Source: Haematococcus lacustris
Lineage: Eukaryota; Chlorophyta; Chlorophyceae; Chlamydomonadales; Haematococcaceae
Length of the DNA: 64,000 bases
Assembly: GCA_030144725.1 (NCBI GenBank)
Contig: JASKMD010000026.1
Location: 12,639,407-12,703,406, forward strand
Reading direction: 5' to 3'
This document shows positions 13,711-26,335 of the stretch, one piece after another. Each line of letters opens with the position of its first letter. Position 1 is the first letter of the stretch. The notes beneath the pieces were generated by a model, which ran no database searches, was not told where the DNA came from, and worked only from the letters and a program-made list of their open reading frames with translations. Both the position numbers and the translations under genes were made by a program.

Positions 13711-14410
13711 CAAAACTCATTCAACATGGAACAACATGCTTGACTGTGGGTAATCTCGCTCAGCTACTCCAATCAAGTTGAAGCGTCCTCGGTCGCACCC
13801 TTGATGACTACAAACCCCACACCGGTGGCACGTTCACCCTAGACTACTGGGCACCTCATCAAAACTAACAGCTAAATGCTGTCAAAAGGCTAACAGCCTG
13901 TACAAACTACCAAGGCCTATGCATTGTTGCGGACCCGGCCATCAAGGCCCCGCCGGTACTCTGCAGCCCGGTGCAACCTCTGCCTCCCCTTGGGCAGCCG
14001 GTCATTGACCCGTTTGTAGCCCTGCTGGTACTCCTTGCCAATGGGGGGCAGAGCCTCACGGTCCGTTCAGCTGCACAGCTCCAAGGGACGGTGCATGCTC
14101 TTCCCAATGCGCTGGAAGTTGAGGCAGGGGTTGGTATCCCGGTCCAACCACCTGCCCCATGGGGGGGCCTGGGGTCGTGGGACTGGGCTAGGTGGGGGCT
14201 GGGCAGGGGGCTGGTCCTGGGCAGGGCGGGGGGGTGGGGCCTGGGCAAGGGGAGGGGGAGGGGGGTCCCGGGCAGGGGGTTGCTGAGCTGGGGGAGGGGG
14301 AGGGGGTTGGGCGGCACCTCATGGCACCACTGCATGCCCCGCACATACTTCCCTTGCCGCAGGCTCCAGGCTGGGCGCGCCAACCGCTGGATGACCTGGC
14401 CTGCTGGGGA
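13711..14410 (-). pseudogene. Fanzor relic B (C-terminal half, frameshifted, with a stop)
   Basis: On the minus strand it reads GQVIQRLARPAWSLRQGKYV, MQWCHEVPPNP (about 14402-14305), then a Pro-rich linker. After a frameshift comes RWLDRDTNPCLNFQRIGKSM (about 14150-14090), a RuvC-III-type DRDxN segment. An in-frame TGA interrupts soon after, and the frame ends HRAAEYRRGLDGRVRNNA-stop near 13919. The N-terminal part and RuvC-II are absent. The 3' flank 13711-13918 closely matches the 3' flanks of relics A and C. Confidence 0.62.
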
Positions 14411-14747
14411 TACGATACCAGGCTCTGCAACGATACCAGGCTGACGGTCTCCCTCATCAACAACATTACATCACAGACATGATAGGCCCACGTTCAGGCC
14501 CTCAAGCCCACCTAGAACCCGCTGCGGAAGGAGTGCCTCATACCATGGTTGCGTCGGCAGCGGATGAGCCTGTAGCTGGGCGGTGAGAGAAGGTGGTGGC
14601 GCGACGGGTAGGCGAATTATGATTATGATAATTATGATTATGAATGAGTTCCACACTATTGTGTCAGCCATGTCTTGACCATTGAGTATGGTGGTTCTGT
14701 ACAGATGACCTGTACAGATGATCTTACTCCATCCATACCAGCCGAAA
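14411..14747. other. Short spacer, no gene
   Basis: Sequence between Fanzor relic B and the left inverted-duplication arm. It holds a short ATTATGATTATG tract near 14615-14645 and two ACAGATGACCTGTACAGATGA direct repeats near 14700. No coding signal. Confidence 0.4.
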
Positions 14748-15136
14748 TACCTGGTAGTGATAGGAATGGGAGAACTGAGCACGAAGGCAGTGGGTGATGG
14801 GGTCAGGGTGCTGTGGCCAGGTGCAGGGGGCTGAAGCGTGAGAGACAGAAGAAGCACAAAACGCCAGTGGCAGCAGCTACTGCCACAGTGTCGCGTGCTG
14901 CTGCAAACCTAGCCGCCCACAGCAGGATGAGGCACGACGCACAAGTCATTGAATCAGGGTAGGGGGCCGGCGGGAGCCCATAGCTGTAAGCCATAGGGAC
15001 ACTGTCGTGTAAGGGAAAACACATTTCACACAAGGGCCGTGCTTTTTCGGCATGCTTGGCATGCCGAAACTAATATGACCATGTCCACTGCACACACCAG
15101 AGTCCGCAAACGGTCTGAACGTAGTATGGTGTACTC

Positions 15137-18100
15137 ATGACAAAGGGTAGCTCGCGAGTATACCAAGAGGGCGCTACCCAATCGCAGAGCTCGCTAGTGC
15201 AGCTGAAGAGGACGCTAGCTCAGGCCTTCGGTGATCAGGTGCCGGAGGAGGTGGAGATGACAGACTCTGAGGAAGCCGAGGTTAGGAGGAGGTGGCAAGT
15301 TGCTTTCATATTCGCCCTCCCGGCTGCCCAAACTCCGGCCACCTGCTGCAGGTCCCCAAGCAACAGGTGGTGAAGCTCATTGAAGCTCTGCGCAGCGGCA
15401 TTGTGGGGGGCAAGGCTGTCGATAAAGCTGCCCTGCGCAAGGCAGCGCACCACCTTGCAGAACTGTGCAAGATTGGTAAGGTTCCATCGCGGTGCAGTCG
15501 CATTGTGGATTCATACCTGGCATTGCCCAGGGTTGTAGTGCATCTGGCGAGCTTTCTCGCGGCTCCCGCTTTGCAGACGAATGCGTGGACTTGGTTGTGA
15601 GCCACGGCGCAGTCGAAGCGGTTGTCCCATTGCTGAACCTCAGCGACCGGGCTGGCTCCGAGAGCTCGCCAGGGTATGAGGCTGCGATGTCTGGTGCCTG
15701 GTCACTGCTCTGCCCGCGGCATCCGGCCAGGCCCGGCAGCCCGGCACTAGGTTTCCTGTAGCGACCTTGACCCTGCCTGCTTGTGACGCTGCAGCACCGG
15801 CAGCAGTGCGAATGATGACCTGGAGAAGGAGGCATGCTTCATTCTGGGGCTGTTGGCAGTGAAGCCAGAGTATCAGGCACGCATTGCCCAGGAGGGCGCA
15901 CTGGAGGGCTTCGTCAGGCTGCTGAAGGAGCACCGAATGGGTGCCACTACCAAGACGCAGCCCGGCAGTGGAGGCTCAGCTCGTCGGGCAGCAGATGCAA
16001 TCACTAACCTGGCCCATGAGAATGTGGAGATCAAGAACCAGGTGTGCCTCATGGGGGTGTGCCAGGGGCATGTTAGTGCCCAGGCCGTGGCGTCATGCTG
16101 CACCATACTGCGTGCAGGTCAGGTTGAAAGGTGGCATTCCACCGCTGGTTGCCTTGTTGGAGGCGCTGGACCTGAAGGTCCAGCGGGCAGCAGCAGGCGC
16201 TCTGCGCACGCTTGCATTCAAGAATGAAGAGAACAAGAACCAGGTCGGCTGCTCTGTGCAGCATGTGTGCGGCCTGCAAGGGACCTGGCACACGATGGGT
16301 TGGTAGGTGTGGCAGGCTGGTCACCATCTGGCACCTTGCACACTGTACTGCAGATCACAGAGGGTGGGGCGCTCCCAATCCTGATCCAGATGCTGCGGTC
16401 AGAGGACGCAGGCGTGCACTATGAGGCAGTGGGGGTGATTGGCAACCTGGTGCATTCATCCCAGAACATCAAGCGCAAGGTGTGAGGTGCAGGCAGCAGC
16501 AGGGAGCAGGGGAGCCTGGGGCACAGCTGCAGCGGCTTACATGAGCCTTGGTCGCTGCAGGTCTTGGAAGAAGGCGCGCTGCAGCCAGTGATTGGCCTGC
16601 TACAAAGCAGCTGTCCAGAGAGCCAGCGGGAAGCAGCCCTGCTGCTGGGGCAGTTTGCAACCACAGATGCGGACACCAAGGCAAGGGCTGGGTGCAGCTC
16701 CACTGCTGCTGCAGCCACAGCACCCTCCTGCACACTCTCCCATACCTCTCACAGAGGCAGCTGGAGGTAGTGTTGCTCCGCCATGTGGCATGCAGGCCAA
16801 GATCGTGCAGCGAGGGGCTGTACCGCTGCTTGTGTCAATGCTAGGCCATGCGGACAACAGCTTGAAAGAGATGGCAGCATTTGCCCTGGGCAGGCAAGTC
16901 CATGCATCCAGGCAGTTCGCACCGCTTGTTTGACAGGGGCACTGGACCACTGGGTCAGGGTGCAGCTGCCTCGGCTGGCATCACCTTCCTGCCTGTTGTT
17001 GTGTGGCTTTGCAGGCTTGCGCAGAACAGCGACAACCAGGCCGGCATAGTCCAGTGTGGGGGCCTGGTGCCCCTGCTGGAGCTGCTGGAGTCCAAGCACT
17101 ACAACCTGCAGCACAACGCAGCCTTTGCACTGTGGGTCAGGCTGTGGCAGCACACGCACTTGCCTGGCCTCAGTCTCAGTCCCAGCGCTGAGGAGGCAGG
17201 CCAGCCCCACAGCAGCTGCTGCCCAGGTGCACAGCTGGGCCTGGCCAGCCAGCAGTGGACAGCATGTCTGGCCTGGACCTGGTGCCCGCCACTGCTGCCA
17301 CAGGTACGGGCTGGCAGACAACGAGGACAACATTCCGGACATCATCAGGTTTGGTGCGCTGCAGCGGCTCATGGACTGCAGTGAAAAGCTGTCGGTCCAG
17401 GCATCAAAGGTGGGGTAGGTGATACAGTCTTGCCTGGCCTGGTGCAGCAGCAGACCACCGTCCCGGCTGGTTGGCCGCACATGTTCAGGGCTAGAGTTAG
17501 ATGGTGAAGAGCTAGGGGTGGGGGGTGCTTGCGAAGGGACTGCTCTTATGGGGCCAGCAGCCAGTAGCAGCTGCCAAGCACACCAGATGGCCATGGGTTT
17601 ACAAACCTTGACATGAGCTCACATGAGCTGTCGCACAGAAGGAGTAGTGGCATGTCACTCGCAGGCCTCATGAACAGCTGCTTGACCGTTGATGAGCTTC
17701 CATGCACCATTGGCGCATGCCGTCCCTGACTGTCTCTATCAACCTGCCTGTGGAGATGGCTACTGAGCAAACTATGACTGGCATGAGCAGTCTCAGGGCT
17801 TGGCACCTGAACCTGGCGGGCTGCACTGCACCTTGCATGCCCACACATTGCTCCCATCTGCCCTTGCGTTGAGGGCACTCAAGGGGCCTGGTGGCCTCAT
17901 CATCACAAACCCAGCTGTGACCACAACCAGCACACACTGCACTGACACACTGACCTACGACTGCGTACTTCACCATGGCCATCAATTGAAGCCAGTCTCG
18001 ATGTGATCTGTATCGTGTTCATGAAACCGTTGTAGCCGCTGCCATTGACAGCTTCCAGGGCATGTCCTGCTCCAGCCAAGTTGCCTAGAGTCAAGGAGCT

Positions 18101-20076
18101 AGAGGGCCAGAACCTGTGCTAGTGCACATCTCGTGGTACAGCCCAGGGCACAAAGCATCACAGAGTCAGCGCCCTCACCATGATCAGCGCCTGGCCTGAC
18201 CAGCCAGCCCTTGTTCCAGCCTTGCTGAGTGCATGCAGGCTCATGTGCACCCGTCAGGCTGTGCCTCCACCTGCACCAGTGCTGTCCTGTGCCCCTGCAT
18301 GCTGCCATGAGCTGTGTGGGGCAGCCCTCCACGCTGCTGCTTGCTTGGCCCTACAGGACTGCGTTCAGAAAACCATCACACGCATGGAGCAGAAGCTGAA
18401 TGGCCGCGTGCTGTCGCACGTGATCTTCATGCTGCGCTCCAGCAACAGAGTCATTCAACAGCGAGCCGCCATGTCCCTGGCCAAGCTTGCGCCTGAGTCT
18501 GACATCAAGACCATCTTTGTCGACAGGCACGGCCTGGATGTCTTGCTGAACATGCTGGTGGACGAGGTGCGTGACACTCAAGCCAGGAGGGCCCACACTG
18601 ACAAGCAGCAAGCTGCAGGGGAGTCCAGCCCCTGCCATGGTCCACCCAGCCTGCCAGCCTGACTGAGCAGAGCAGGACACCAGCGCCATGGCCTGCTGCT
18701 GCTGTGTGGGTGTTGGGGAGGGCTGCTCCCTGGTGGCTGCGGTTGAGAGCCGGGTGCTGCGGGACTGCAGGACCTGGAGCCACGCACGCAGCGAGAGGCT
18801 GCCAATGCTGTGCTTGAGCTGGCCCGCAAGATCAACGCCACCGCCCCCATTGACTGCCTCCCAGCGCAGCCTGCCAAGACAGTGTATCTGGGCGCACAGG
18901 TGAGACCAGGGCTGCGGCGGCCCCTCAGGCTGCTCAGGGCTGCAGGCAACCTACACCACACACCAGCCCCACACTGCGGCAGGCCAGCGCATCATCATGC
19001 TGTGCAGTGTGGCCACACACGGCAATGTGCGTGTGGTGTGCACTTGCCTGCCCCCTTGGCAGCCCTGACAGCATGCGGTGGGCTGTGCTTGCAGTACGTG
19101 AACAACCCCACGCTGGCAGATGTGACGTTCATGGTGGAGGGGCGCAAGTTCCACGCTCACCGCATTGCGCTGCTGGCCTCCAGCGACATCTTCAACGCCA
19201 TGTTTGCAGGGGGCTACAGGGAGAAGGTGAGAGGGAGGGGCGCAGGTGTGAAGTTGTGTTGGCTGAGCAGGGGCTGTGTTGCTGGTGTTGCACGCCTGGT
19301 GCACCTTGCGTCACAGCCCCTCGTGTGTGGCTGGCCTGCTGCTGGGCGCTGTGCCCATGGCTTGTGTATGGTCTGTGCTGTGCTGTGTGGTCAGGAGGCG
19401 TCCAGCATTGAGATCCCCAACATCCCCTGGGATGTGTTTGAGAGCATGATGACCTACATCTACACCGGCAATGTGGAGGTTGCACCAGAGCTGGCACCAG
19501 AGCTGCTGCAGGTAAGCTGTGGCTGCAGACTGGAGGCTGACCAGCTTGCACTGCCATGCAGCAAAGGTCAAGCTCACCCCTTGCACCAGTTCTCACTGCC
19601 TGGGCGTGTGGGCTCCTGCCAATGCGCAAGCAGCGTGTTGCTGACGTTTGGCGGGTGGAGTGCAGGCCAGTGACCAGTACCTGCTGGATGGTCTGAAGCG
19701 GCTGTGTGAGATGTGCATCTCCCAGTCCCTGGCCATCGACAACGTGGCCCAGGTGTTTGAGCAGAGCGAGGACTACCATGCGCCGCAGGTCAGGCGGGCC
19801 ACCCTCGTGCACAGCGCCAGCCTGCCTCGCCTGTGATCGCCTTGGCCGCAGCTGGCAAGACTGCGCACGCACGCAGCCAGGCAGGCCATCAGTGTGAGTG
19901 CTGTGCCGCCTCTGCAGCTGGCCAAGCGCTGCGTCCTGTTCCTGCTGGAGCACTACAGCGAGCTCATCAAGATCATGGACACAGCGCAGTACTTTGACCT
20001 CATGGGCCGCATGCTGCCCTATCTGAGGTCAAGCCTGCTGGAGGACGCAAGCAAGGTCGGCGCGGCCAGCAGCTAG
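15137..20076 (+). CDS. ARIA: ARIA-like armadillo-repeat + BTB/POZ protein, left copy
   Basis: A multi-exon plus-strand gene starting ATGACAAAGGG at 15137 and ending TAG at 20074-20076. Exon joins are in phase (for example E|VPKQQVV and I|DECVDLV). Armadillo repeats follow in order: EKEACFILGLLAVKPEYQAR, RAADAITNLAHENVEIKNQ, VQRAAAGALRTLAFKNEENK, HYEAVGVIGNLVHSSQNIKR, QREAALLLGQFA, LKEMAAFALGR and LQHNAAFAL. The BTB domain near 19096-19510 contains VTFMVEGRKFHAHRIALLAS and IEIPNIPWDVFESMMTYIYT. A C-terminal helical region reads AKRCVLFLLEHYSELIK. Arabidopsis relatives are ARIA, which binds the ABA factor ABF2, and ABAP1, which acts on replication licensing. Its twin at 40753-45730 encodes almost the same protein. 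One intron (about 17411-18357) is unusually long. Confidence 0.92.
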
Positions 20077-21165
20077 CCAGGGAGGGGGAGGCTGCCCAGG
20101 GCAACGCCTGGGCATGGCAGGGTGCGCGGCATGCAGCCAGCAGAGGCCTGAGACAGCTGTCTCCGTGTAAGGTCAAGCACCTGCAGAGCAGCCGCTGCTG
20201 GTGACCCTGGCAGCTGATCAGGGCAGCGGTGTGCGCAACGTGTTTGCATGTGTAGTGCCACTGCTGAGTAGGTTGTGTATTGCAGGGCTGGGTAGTAGTC
20301 AGTTGCTGAACACATCATGATGCTGGTGGCAAGGTGAGGCGTTCGAGTGCCAGGGCAGCAGCCATGTCTGCTTGCATGCTGGGGCAGGCGGACGTGCTTT
20401 CCACGCATGGTGTGACCGGCAGGGGTGCTGTGCCGCATTGAATGACAAGAAAGATCACTTGCAAAGCAGATGTGAAGGACCTATGCGTGTCCCCACGGGG
20501 TTGTGTACAAACAACTGGCAAGGGGTGTAGCTTCAGCAGCACTGCCCATGTTTCCAAATGGTAAACATTTATGGTTGGTTTTTACTGCTTATTGAAACAT
20601 GTGGCAGGGGTGAGTTTCGAATGCTTCACTCCACTGTTCACCTCATTCAACCCATGGCAATGATTGCTTATGGGAATGTACTTAGACGCTCGCTGTCAAT
20701 TACACATTGAATATTAGTGCAGCTCCAGCTTTGATTAAGTTAGAAAGTCAGCTTTCCGGAGGGAATGTAGCTGGACGTTTGTCCATCTGCTCCAGTTTAC
20801 TATTTGACCGCCCGAACCTAGAACCCTTCGAGCCTGCAGCCGCTCTAGCCCGTCGCTACACTCCGCGGCCGCCGGATTCGGTTTCGAGCTGATTATCGCC
20901 GGTGCTCGGCCTCACGTCTTTAAACCCTTTGAAACTGGCGGTTTGCCCGTTATCTGCTGTCTAGGGTAGATTCACCTCGATTGATAGGGTCCGTGCAACA
21001 CCATTGGCAGGGCCAACGTCACGTGCGGGGCAACACGTGCTGACACAGAAAAGGTGTACGTAATCCGTGGACTCTTGTGCTCTGTGCATCCGCCCAGGTT
21101 CGGAGCACCTTGCACAGAGAACAATAGAAGCATCCACTGTAAAAACTGCATAAATACACTATTCG
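20077..21165. other. Non-coding tail of the ARIA locus within the left arm
   Basis: Downstream of ARIA. TGTAA (20165), the usual chlorophyte poly(A) signal, lies about 90 bases after the stop. The rest is matched on the other arm and has no recognised gene. Confidence 0.45.
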
Positions 21166-21172
21166 CTACAGG

Positions 21173-24100
21173 TCAGGCTAGACAAGCAAGGGGAAAATTG
21201 GGTACCATGCTGTTCTCCACATCCAGGCCACCATTTGCTACCGCGATTGCACCGTCAGGTTCAGCGTGCTGAAATAGTGAGCGGCGTTGAAGCGCAGGCC
21301 AGCAGGGTGTTTGGCCTAAAGTTGTGTCCACGCAATAAGGTCGCTATAGGGAGCTACATACATACGTATAAAGTCTGAGGCCGGGGCCCGTATCTCTCGC
21401 TAGCTCCGTTCAGTCGGTTGTACTGGGTAGCTCGGCTCCCTAGCTCCCGCAAATCTGTGGATGTTAATAATGCCCCGCAACCAACACAACCCCACCTCCG
21501 AACCCTCCTATCTAATAACATGTGCGGCAGACATTGCCTGAGAAGCTGTTTGCGGCTGGCCCGTCCGGCCCTCAACCATACATCATTACATCGGGACACT
21601 CAATCTATGAAGCTGACACTTGTGTTACATTAGTGATGTCATTTGTGTTGTGTGGCAATCACTGCATGCATGGTATGGGCAAGGGCTCTGGCACTTGCAA
21701 GGGCTAGGCTCAGGGTGGGCTGGGCTGGGCTGGGCTGGGCTGGGCTGGGCTGGGCTGGGCTGGGCTGGGCTGGGCTGGGCTGGGCTGGGCTGGGCTGGGC
21801 TGGGCTGGGCTGGGCTGGGCTGGGCTGGGCTGGGCTGGGCTGGGCTGGGCTGGGCTGGGCTGGGCTGGGCTGGGCTGGGCTGGGCTGGGCTGGGCTGGGC
21901 TGGGCTGGGCTGGGCTGGGCTGGGCTGGGCTGGGCTGGGCTGGGCTGGGCTGGGCTGGGCTGGGCTGGGCTGGGCTGGGCTGGGCTGGGCTGGGCTGGGC
22001 TGGGCTGGGCTGGGCTGGGCTGGGCTGGGCTGGGCTGGGCTGGGCTGGGCTGGGCTGGGCTGGGCTGGGCTGGGCTGGGCTGGGCTGGGCTGGGCTGGGC
22101 TGGGCTGGGCTGGGCTGGGCTGGGCTGGGCTGGGCTGGGCTGGGCTGGGCTGGGCTGGGCTGGGCTGGGCTGGGCTGGGCTGGGCTGGGCTGGGCTGGGC
22201 TGGGCTGGGCTGGGCTGGGCTGGGCTGGGCTGGGCTGGGCTGGGCTGGGCTGGGCTGGGCTGGGCTGGGCTGGGCTGGGCTGGGCTGGGCTGGGCTGGGC
22301 TGGGCTGGGCTGGGCTGGGCTGGGCTGGGCTGGGCTGGGCTGGGCTGGGCTGGGCTGGGCTGGGCTGGGCTGGGCTGGGCTGGGCTGGGCTGGGCTGGGC
22401 TGGGCTGGGCTGGGCTGGGCTGGGCTGGGCTGGGCTGGGCTGGGCTGGGCTGGGCTGGGCTGGGCTGGGCTGGGCTGGGCTGGGCTGGGCTGGGCTGGGC
22501 TGGGCTGGGCTGGGCTGGGCTGGGCTGGGCTGGGCTGGGCTGGGCTGGGCTGGGCTGGGCTGGGCTGGGCTGGGCTGGGCTGGGCTGGGCTGGGCTGGGC
22601 TGGGCTGGGCTGGGCTGGGCTGGGCTGGGCTGGGCTGGGCTGGGCTGGGCTGGGCTGGGCTGGGCTGGGCTGGGCTGGGCTGGGCTGGGCTGGGCTGGGC
22701 TGGGCTGGGCTGGGCTGGGCTGGGCTGGGCTGGGCTGGGCTGGGCTGGGCTGGGCTGGGCTGGGCTGGGCTGGGCTGGGCTGGGCTGGGCTGGGCTGGGC
22801 TGGGCTGGGCTGGGCTGGGCTGGGCTGGGCTGGGCTGGGCTGGGCTGGGCTGGGCTGGGCTGGGCTGGGCTGGGCTGGGCTGGGCTGGGCTGGGCTGGGC
22901 TGGGCTGGGCTGGGCTGGGCTGGGCTGGGCTGGGCTGGGCTGGGCTGGGCTGGGCTGGGCTGGGCTGGGCTGGGCTGGGCTGGGCTGGGCTGGGCTGGGC
23001 TGGGCTGGGCTGGGCTGGGCTGGGCTGGGCTGGGCTGGGCTGGGCTGGGCTGGGCTGGGCTGGGCTGGGCTGGGCTGGGCTGGGCTGGGCTGGGCTGGGC
23101 TGGGCTGGGCTGGGCTGGGCTGGGCTGGGCTGGGCTGGGCTGGGCTGGGCTGGGCTGGGCTGGGCTGGGCTGGGCTGGGCTGGGCTGGGCTGGGCTGGGC
23201 TGGGCTGGGCTGGGCTGGGCTGGGCTGGGCTGGGCTGGGCTGGGCTGGGCTGGGCTGGGCTGGGCTGGGCTGGGCTGGGCTGGGCTGGGCTGGGGCAATA
23301 TGTACAGTCATGGCTGAAGACCATCTGAGTGCGGCTATAATCGTCCAAAATGTCCGTCATCGGCGCCGAAGGCAGGCGAAGGGTCAGTGCTTTCGTTCTA
23401 TCTATAGCGGGCTGGCGGAGAGGCCAACATTTCGGGCAACAGGTCCCTGGCATGGCTTCGAGCGATGGGGCATAGCTTAAAAGGCTTCAAGTGCGGCTGT
23501 CCTCAACCGAAAGGTCCATCGACGACTCCGACGGCAGGACAACAGTCTTTACAACCATCATTCACAGTTCAGGCTGGCGGAAAGGCCATCGTTTTGGGCA
23601 AAAACTCACTGGCATGGCCATGTCTAACGCGTTTTGGGGGTTTTATATAGGATTTCATTTATAGTTATCAGCAGACATGTTATCCCGCTTCCTCCACAGT
23701 AAACATTTGTGCATGTATCCAATGCGGTTCCCCCGGTGTGCATTGCAAGGCGTTTGGCACGTTTGGCATATAGTTGATGCTTTTGGCAGTGTGTCCCACA
23801 CTACCACTCGCCATTGACCGAACTGGTGCATGATGAGGTCAAGTCAGCGCCAGGGTGTGAGTGTGTGGTACAGCTAGCTGCTGAAGAAGTTTAAGGCTCA
23901 AAGCCTCACGGCGTACCCCCTCAACCCGGCCATGAGACAAGCCTCTAGCAAGCAGCATGTAGCACACACTGTAGACACCCAGTAGGCACCTGGACATCGC
24001 CGAGGACATCGCCGCAACAGCACACATACTTTAGGGCGCAAATAAGAGCGATGGAGCGCTCCTGGCGTTGCGTGCTGGTCGGGGCCCCCGAACATTGGAC

Positions 24101-24264
24101 GGGGTCGCGGACCAGCCGATCACCATAGGCCTGTTCCTCCGAGCCGATGCTAACGTGCGCGGCGCTGCGTCAAGGCGTGCCAATCTTACATCGTGAAGCG
24201 GTGTATAGAGTTAGTTAGGTCCGTCCGAAAAATGGGCATTTTTTGGCTTGCTTGTCTAGCCTGA
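21173..24264. mobile_element. 3092-bp TIR element carrying a TGGGC satellite; empty site on the right arm
   Basis: Ends are an 18-bp perfect terminal inverted repeat, TCAGGCTAGACAAGCAAG (21173-21190) and its complement (24247-24264). CTACAGG flanks both sides (21166-21172, 24265-24271). The right arm has the uninterrupted site, CTGCAGG, in the same context near 38090-38105. No transposase is seen, so the element looks non-autonomous; about half of it is the pentamer array. An 8-bp duplication with CAGG termini (hAT-like) is an alternative reading of the borders. Two diverged direct repeats of about 160 bp lie near 23325-23640. Confidence 0.88.
21716..23290. repeat. Perfect (TGGGC)315 satellite
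   Basis: 1575 bases of TGGGC without a single visible variant. The G-rich strand has a G3 run every 5 bases and should form G-quadruplexes. Long open frames in several readings across it are an artefact of the period. Confidence 0.98.
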
Positions 24265-25517
24265 CTACAGGTCGGACATGCAAGCAACTCTCAAAGATGC
24301 AAGCCGTTCATGCAACGCAAGTCCACCACAACCTCCAAGCAGGGCAATTGCATAGCTCGTGTTTGTCAGGAGACATGAGTACATGCCAGCTTACCATGTG
24401 ATGCTCATCTTTGTCACATTACCATTGAGGTCCAGTGACCTTTCGTAGAAAGCAACCAAAAGTGCAATGGCACTTGGTGGTCTCAGCATCTGTGCAGTGC
24501 TGAAAGTGAAGTAAGCCCATGGGCCTGACATAGCCATGCACATAGCTCAGCCATGCACATAGCACATCGCAGATACCATGTGACATCCCTCTGCAACCTC
24601 CTATCTTAGATGCACCATCAGCTTACTGAGCAAATTCAGATCGCTTAAAAACATGTCAGTTACCCGGTGCTTGGAAGCACCACCTAGTGAGCAAACTGAG
24701 GGTGTGTGAGTGATCAGCTCCATGACTGCTCTTCAGCCTCCACCTCATATTCACATGTGCAAGCACTGGGGTACCCCATCTGTGTGCCATACATCGGACG
24801 CTCACACCACACCACCATCTCCAGCATTAAGCAGCATGGTGCTGTGGGATCATGTGTGCCCTCATGACCTTCATCTACCTGTCAACGATCAGTGCTTCTG
24901 CTTGATGGCGCTCTTCTGCCTTTTCCAAGACATTGTGCTGCAGTCTTTCCTTCTCCATCACCTACTCTCATTCTTTTCCTAACATAGTGCAACCTTCCCT
25001 GTGTCCCCCGTACCTCAATGTGCAACTTCTTGGCTGCAGCTGTTGCAGCAAAATACGACCCAAGGCTGAAGCAAGCTCCAAATTGCCATCTGCACCCTCA
25101 CCACAAAGTCACGGCATGCATCAGCATATGTGGGATGACCATGAGCACGGCCTTAGCAGCTATGTTGCATTGCTGCTCGTGGCTGTAGCGTGGCCAAGGT
25201 TTAATCGGTATGACCCGCCTTGCACCAGAGGAGGGAGAGGGCATATCTTGCATCGCAGCCCCACCTGCTGGGCACAATGCAGCTGGGTAAGGCAGCAGGG
25301 TTATCTCAGGCCCGCCTAGGAGTCAGAGCTGGGTTCTGTCAGCGGGAGGTGGGGCGTGCCCAACTACAGCGTCAGCGGCATGGTCGCAGTGCACCCAGGC
25401 TGGTCTGTTGAGGGGCGGTCAAGGGTGAAGGTGGAGGCTGCCTGGCTGCTGGGCTCCTGCTGCTGCTGTCCTTGTGTTGCCAGCTGTGCTGCTGCCCTGC
25501 TGGGATAAAGTTTGGTC

Positions 25518-26331
25518 CTAAGGCAGCAGGCAGGAGTGGGTACCCAGGGGATCAGCCATCAGGCCAAGCAGAGCAGAGAACTGGTCATCGTCGCCCTCCT
25601 GGCTCTCATGGCTGCCTGATGGCGAGGTCCAGCCCAGGGACCAGGTTTGGCAAGCACTCTGCCAGTCAAGGGTGCGGCAAGGGAAGACAGGGGCGGTGGA
25701 AGTCAGCAAGTGAGGCACCGGGGGGGCACTGGAGGGGTGCGCAGGGTTGCCTGTGCCGCTGGCCTGCACCCCACGCCTGGGCGGGTGGAGGCTGGGTGGG
25801 GGTTGGGGCATGGGGGATGATGGTCGCCCACTGCTGCTGCCCATGACCCAGTGGGGCAGCTGCTCCAGCATTCCAGCCCCGCTCTCCACCCATTGAGATG
25901 CAGGCTGTGGCTGGACGAAGGCGGCTGCAGCCGCCTCACAGCTGCTTTGTGGCGCCCTGGCCGGCTGACTGTGTCGCAGCCGCAAGGCAGGGACAGCCAC
26001 CCAGGGCTGCAGGGCAGGGGCTTGCCCCTCCCTACCGCTGTCTCGGTGAAGGTCAGCCACCAGGGCATTGGCTGATATCCGCACCCTGACCTGAGTGGTA
26101 GCCAAGGACGAGGAGGGGCGTGAGCTGTGATGCGCTCTGGTGGAGGCAGAGGAGCGCTGGGCCATAGGCAGCGGCTCGGTGGGCACCCTTTGGCTGTCAC
26201 CAGGGGGTGGTGCTGGACTGGCCCCTGCTCCCACTAGCTCTGCTGCATGAGGCTGATCTTATTGGGAGTGGCCAGCAAGGGAGGCAGTGCCAGCTGTGTG
26301 GCTGGGTAGGGGCCGCCCCAGCTCCTTTGGC
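25518..26331 (-). pseudogene. Truncated copy of the permease tail exon (left arm)
   Basis: Reverse-complement copy of the last part of the 29017-36840 permease gene, ending at the same LGTHSCLLP-stop. It is cut off at the GCCCC array, so the transmembrane part is missing. It also has a CAA-to-TAA change (HSQ-stop, about 26260) where the right arm reads HSQQD. The right locus is therefore the parent and this is the derived copy. Confidence 0.8.
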
Positions 26332-26335
26332 CCCC

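Larger units (their letters stand above)
14748..26331 (+). repeat. Left arm of an inverted duplication
   Basis: Matches the reverse complement of 36022-46146 over its whole length apart from two insertions and small, mostly intronic, indels. Paired positions include 15137/45730, 20076/40753, 20707/40122, 21054/38209 and 24710/37653. The outer end fades at about 14748 (left) and 46146 (right). The inner end stops at 26331, directly at the GCCCC array. Without the 3092-bp insertion the arm is about 8.5 kb. The arms differ by scattered substitutions, so they are not one sequence assembled twice verbatim. Confidence 0.95.

Noticed and set aside
21620..23453. Long open frames of GWAGL or SPAQP repeats on both strands
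   Set aside because: A stop-free 5-bp satellite gives open frames in all readings; no start, exon or expression evidence.
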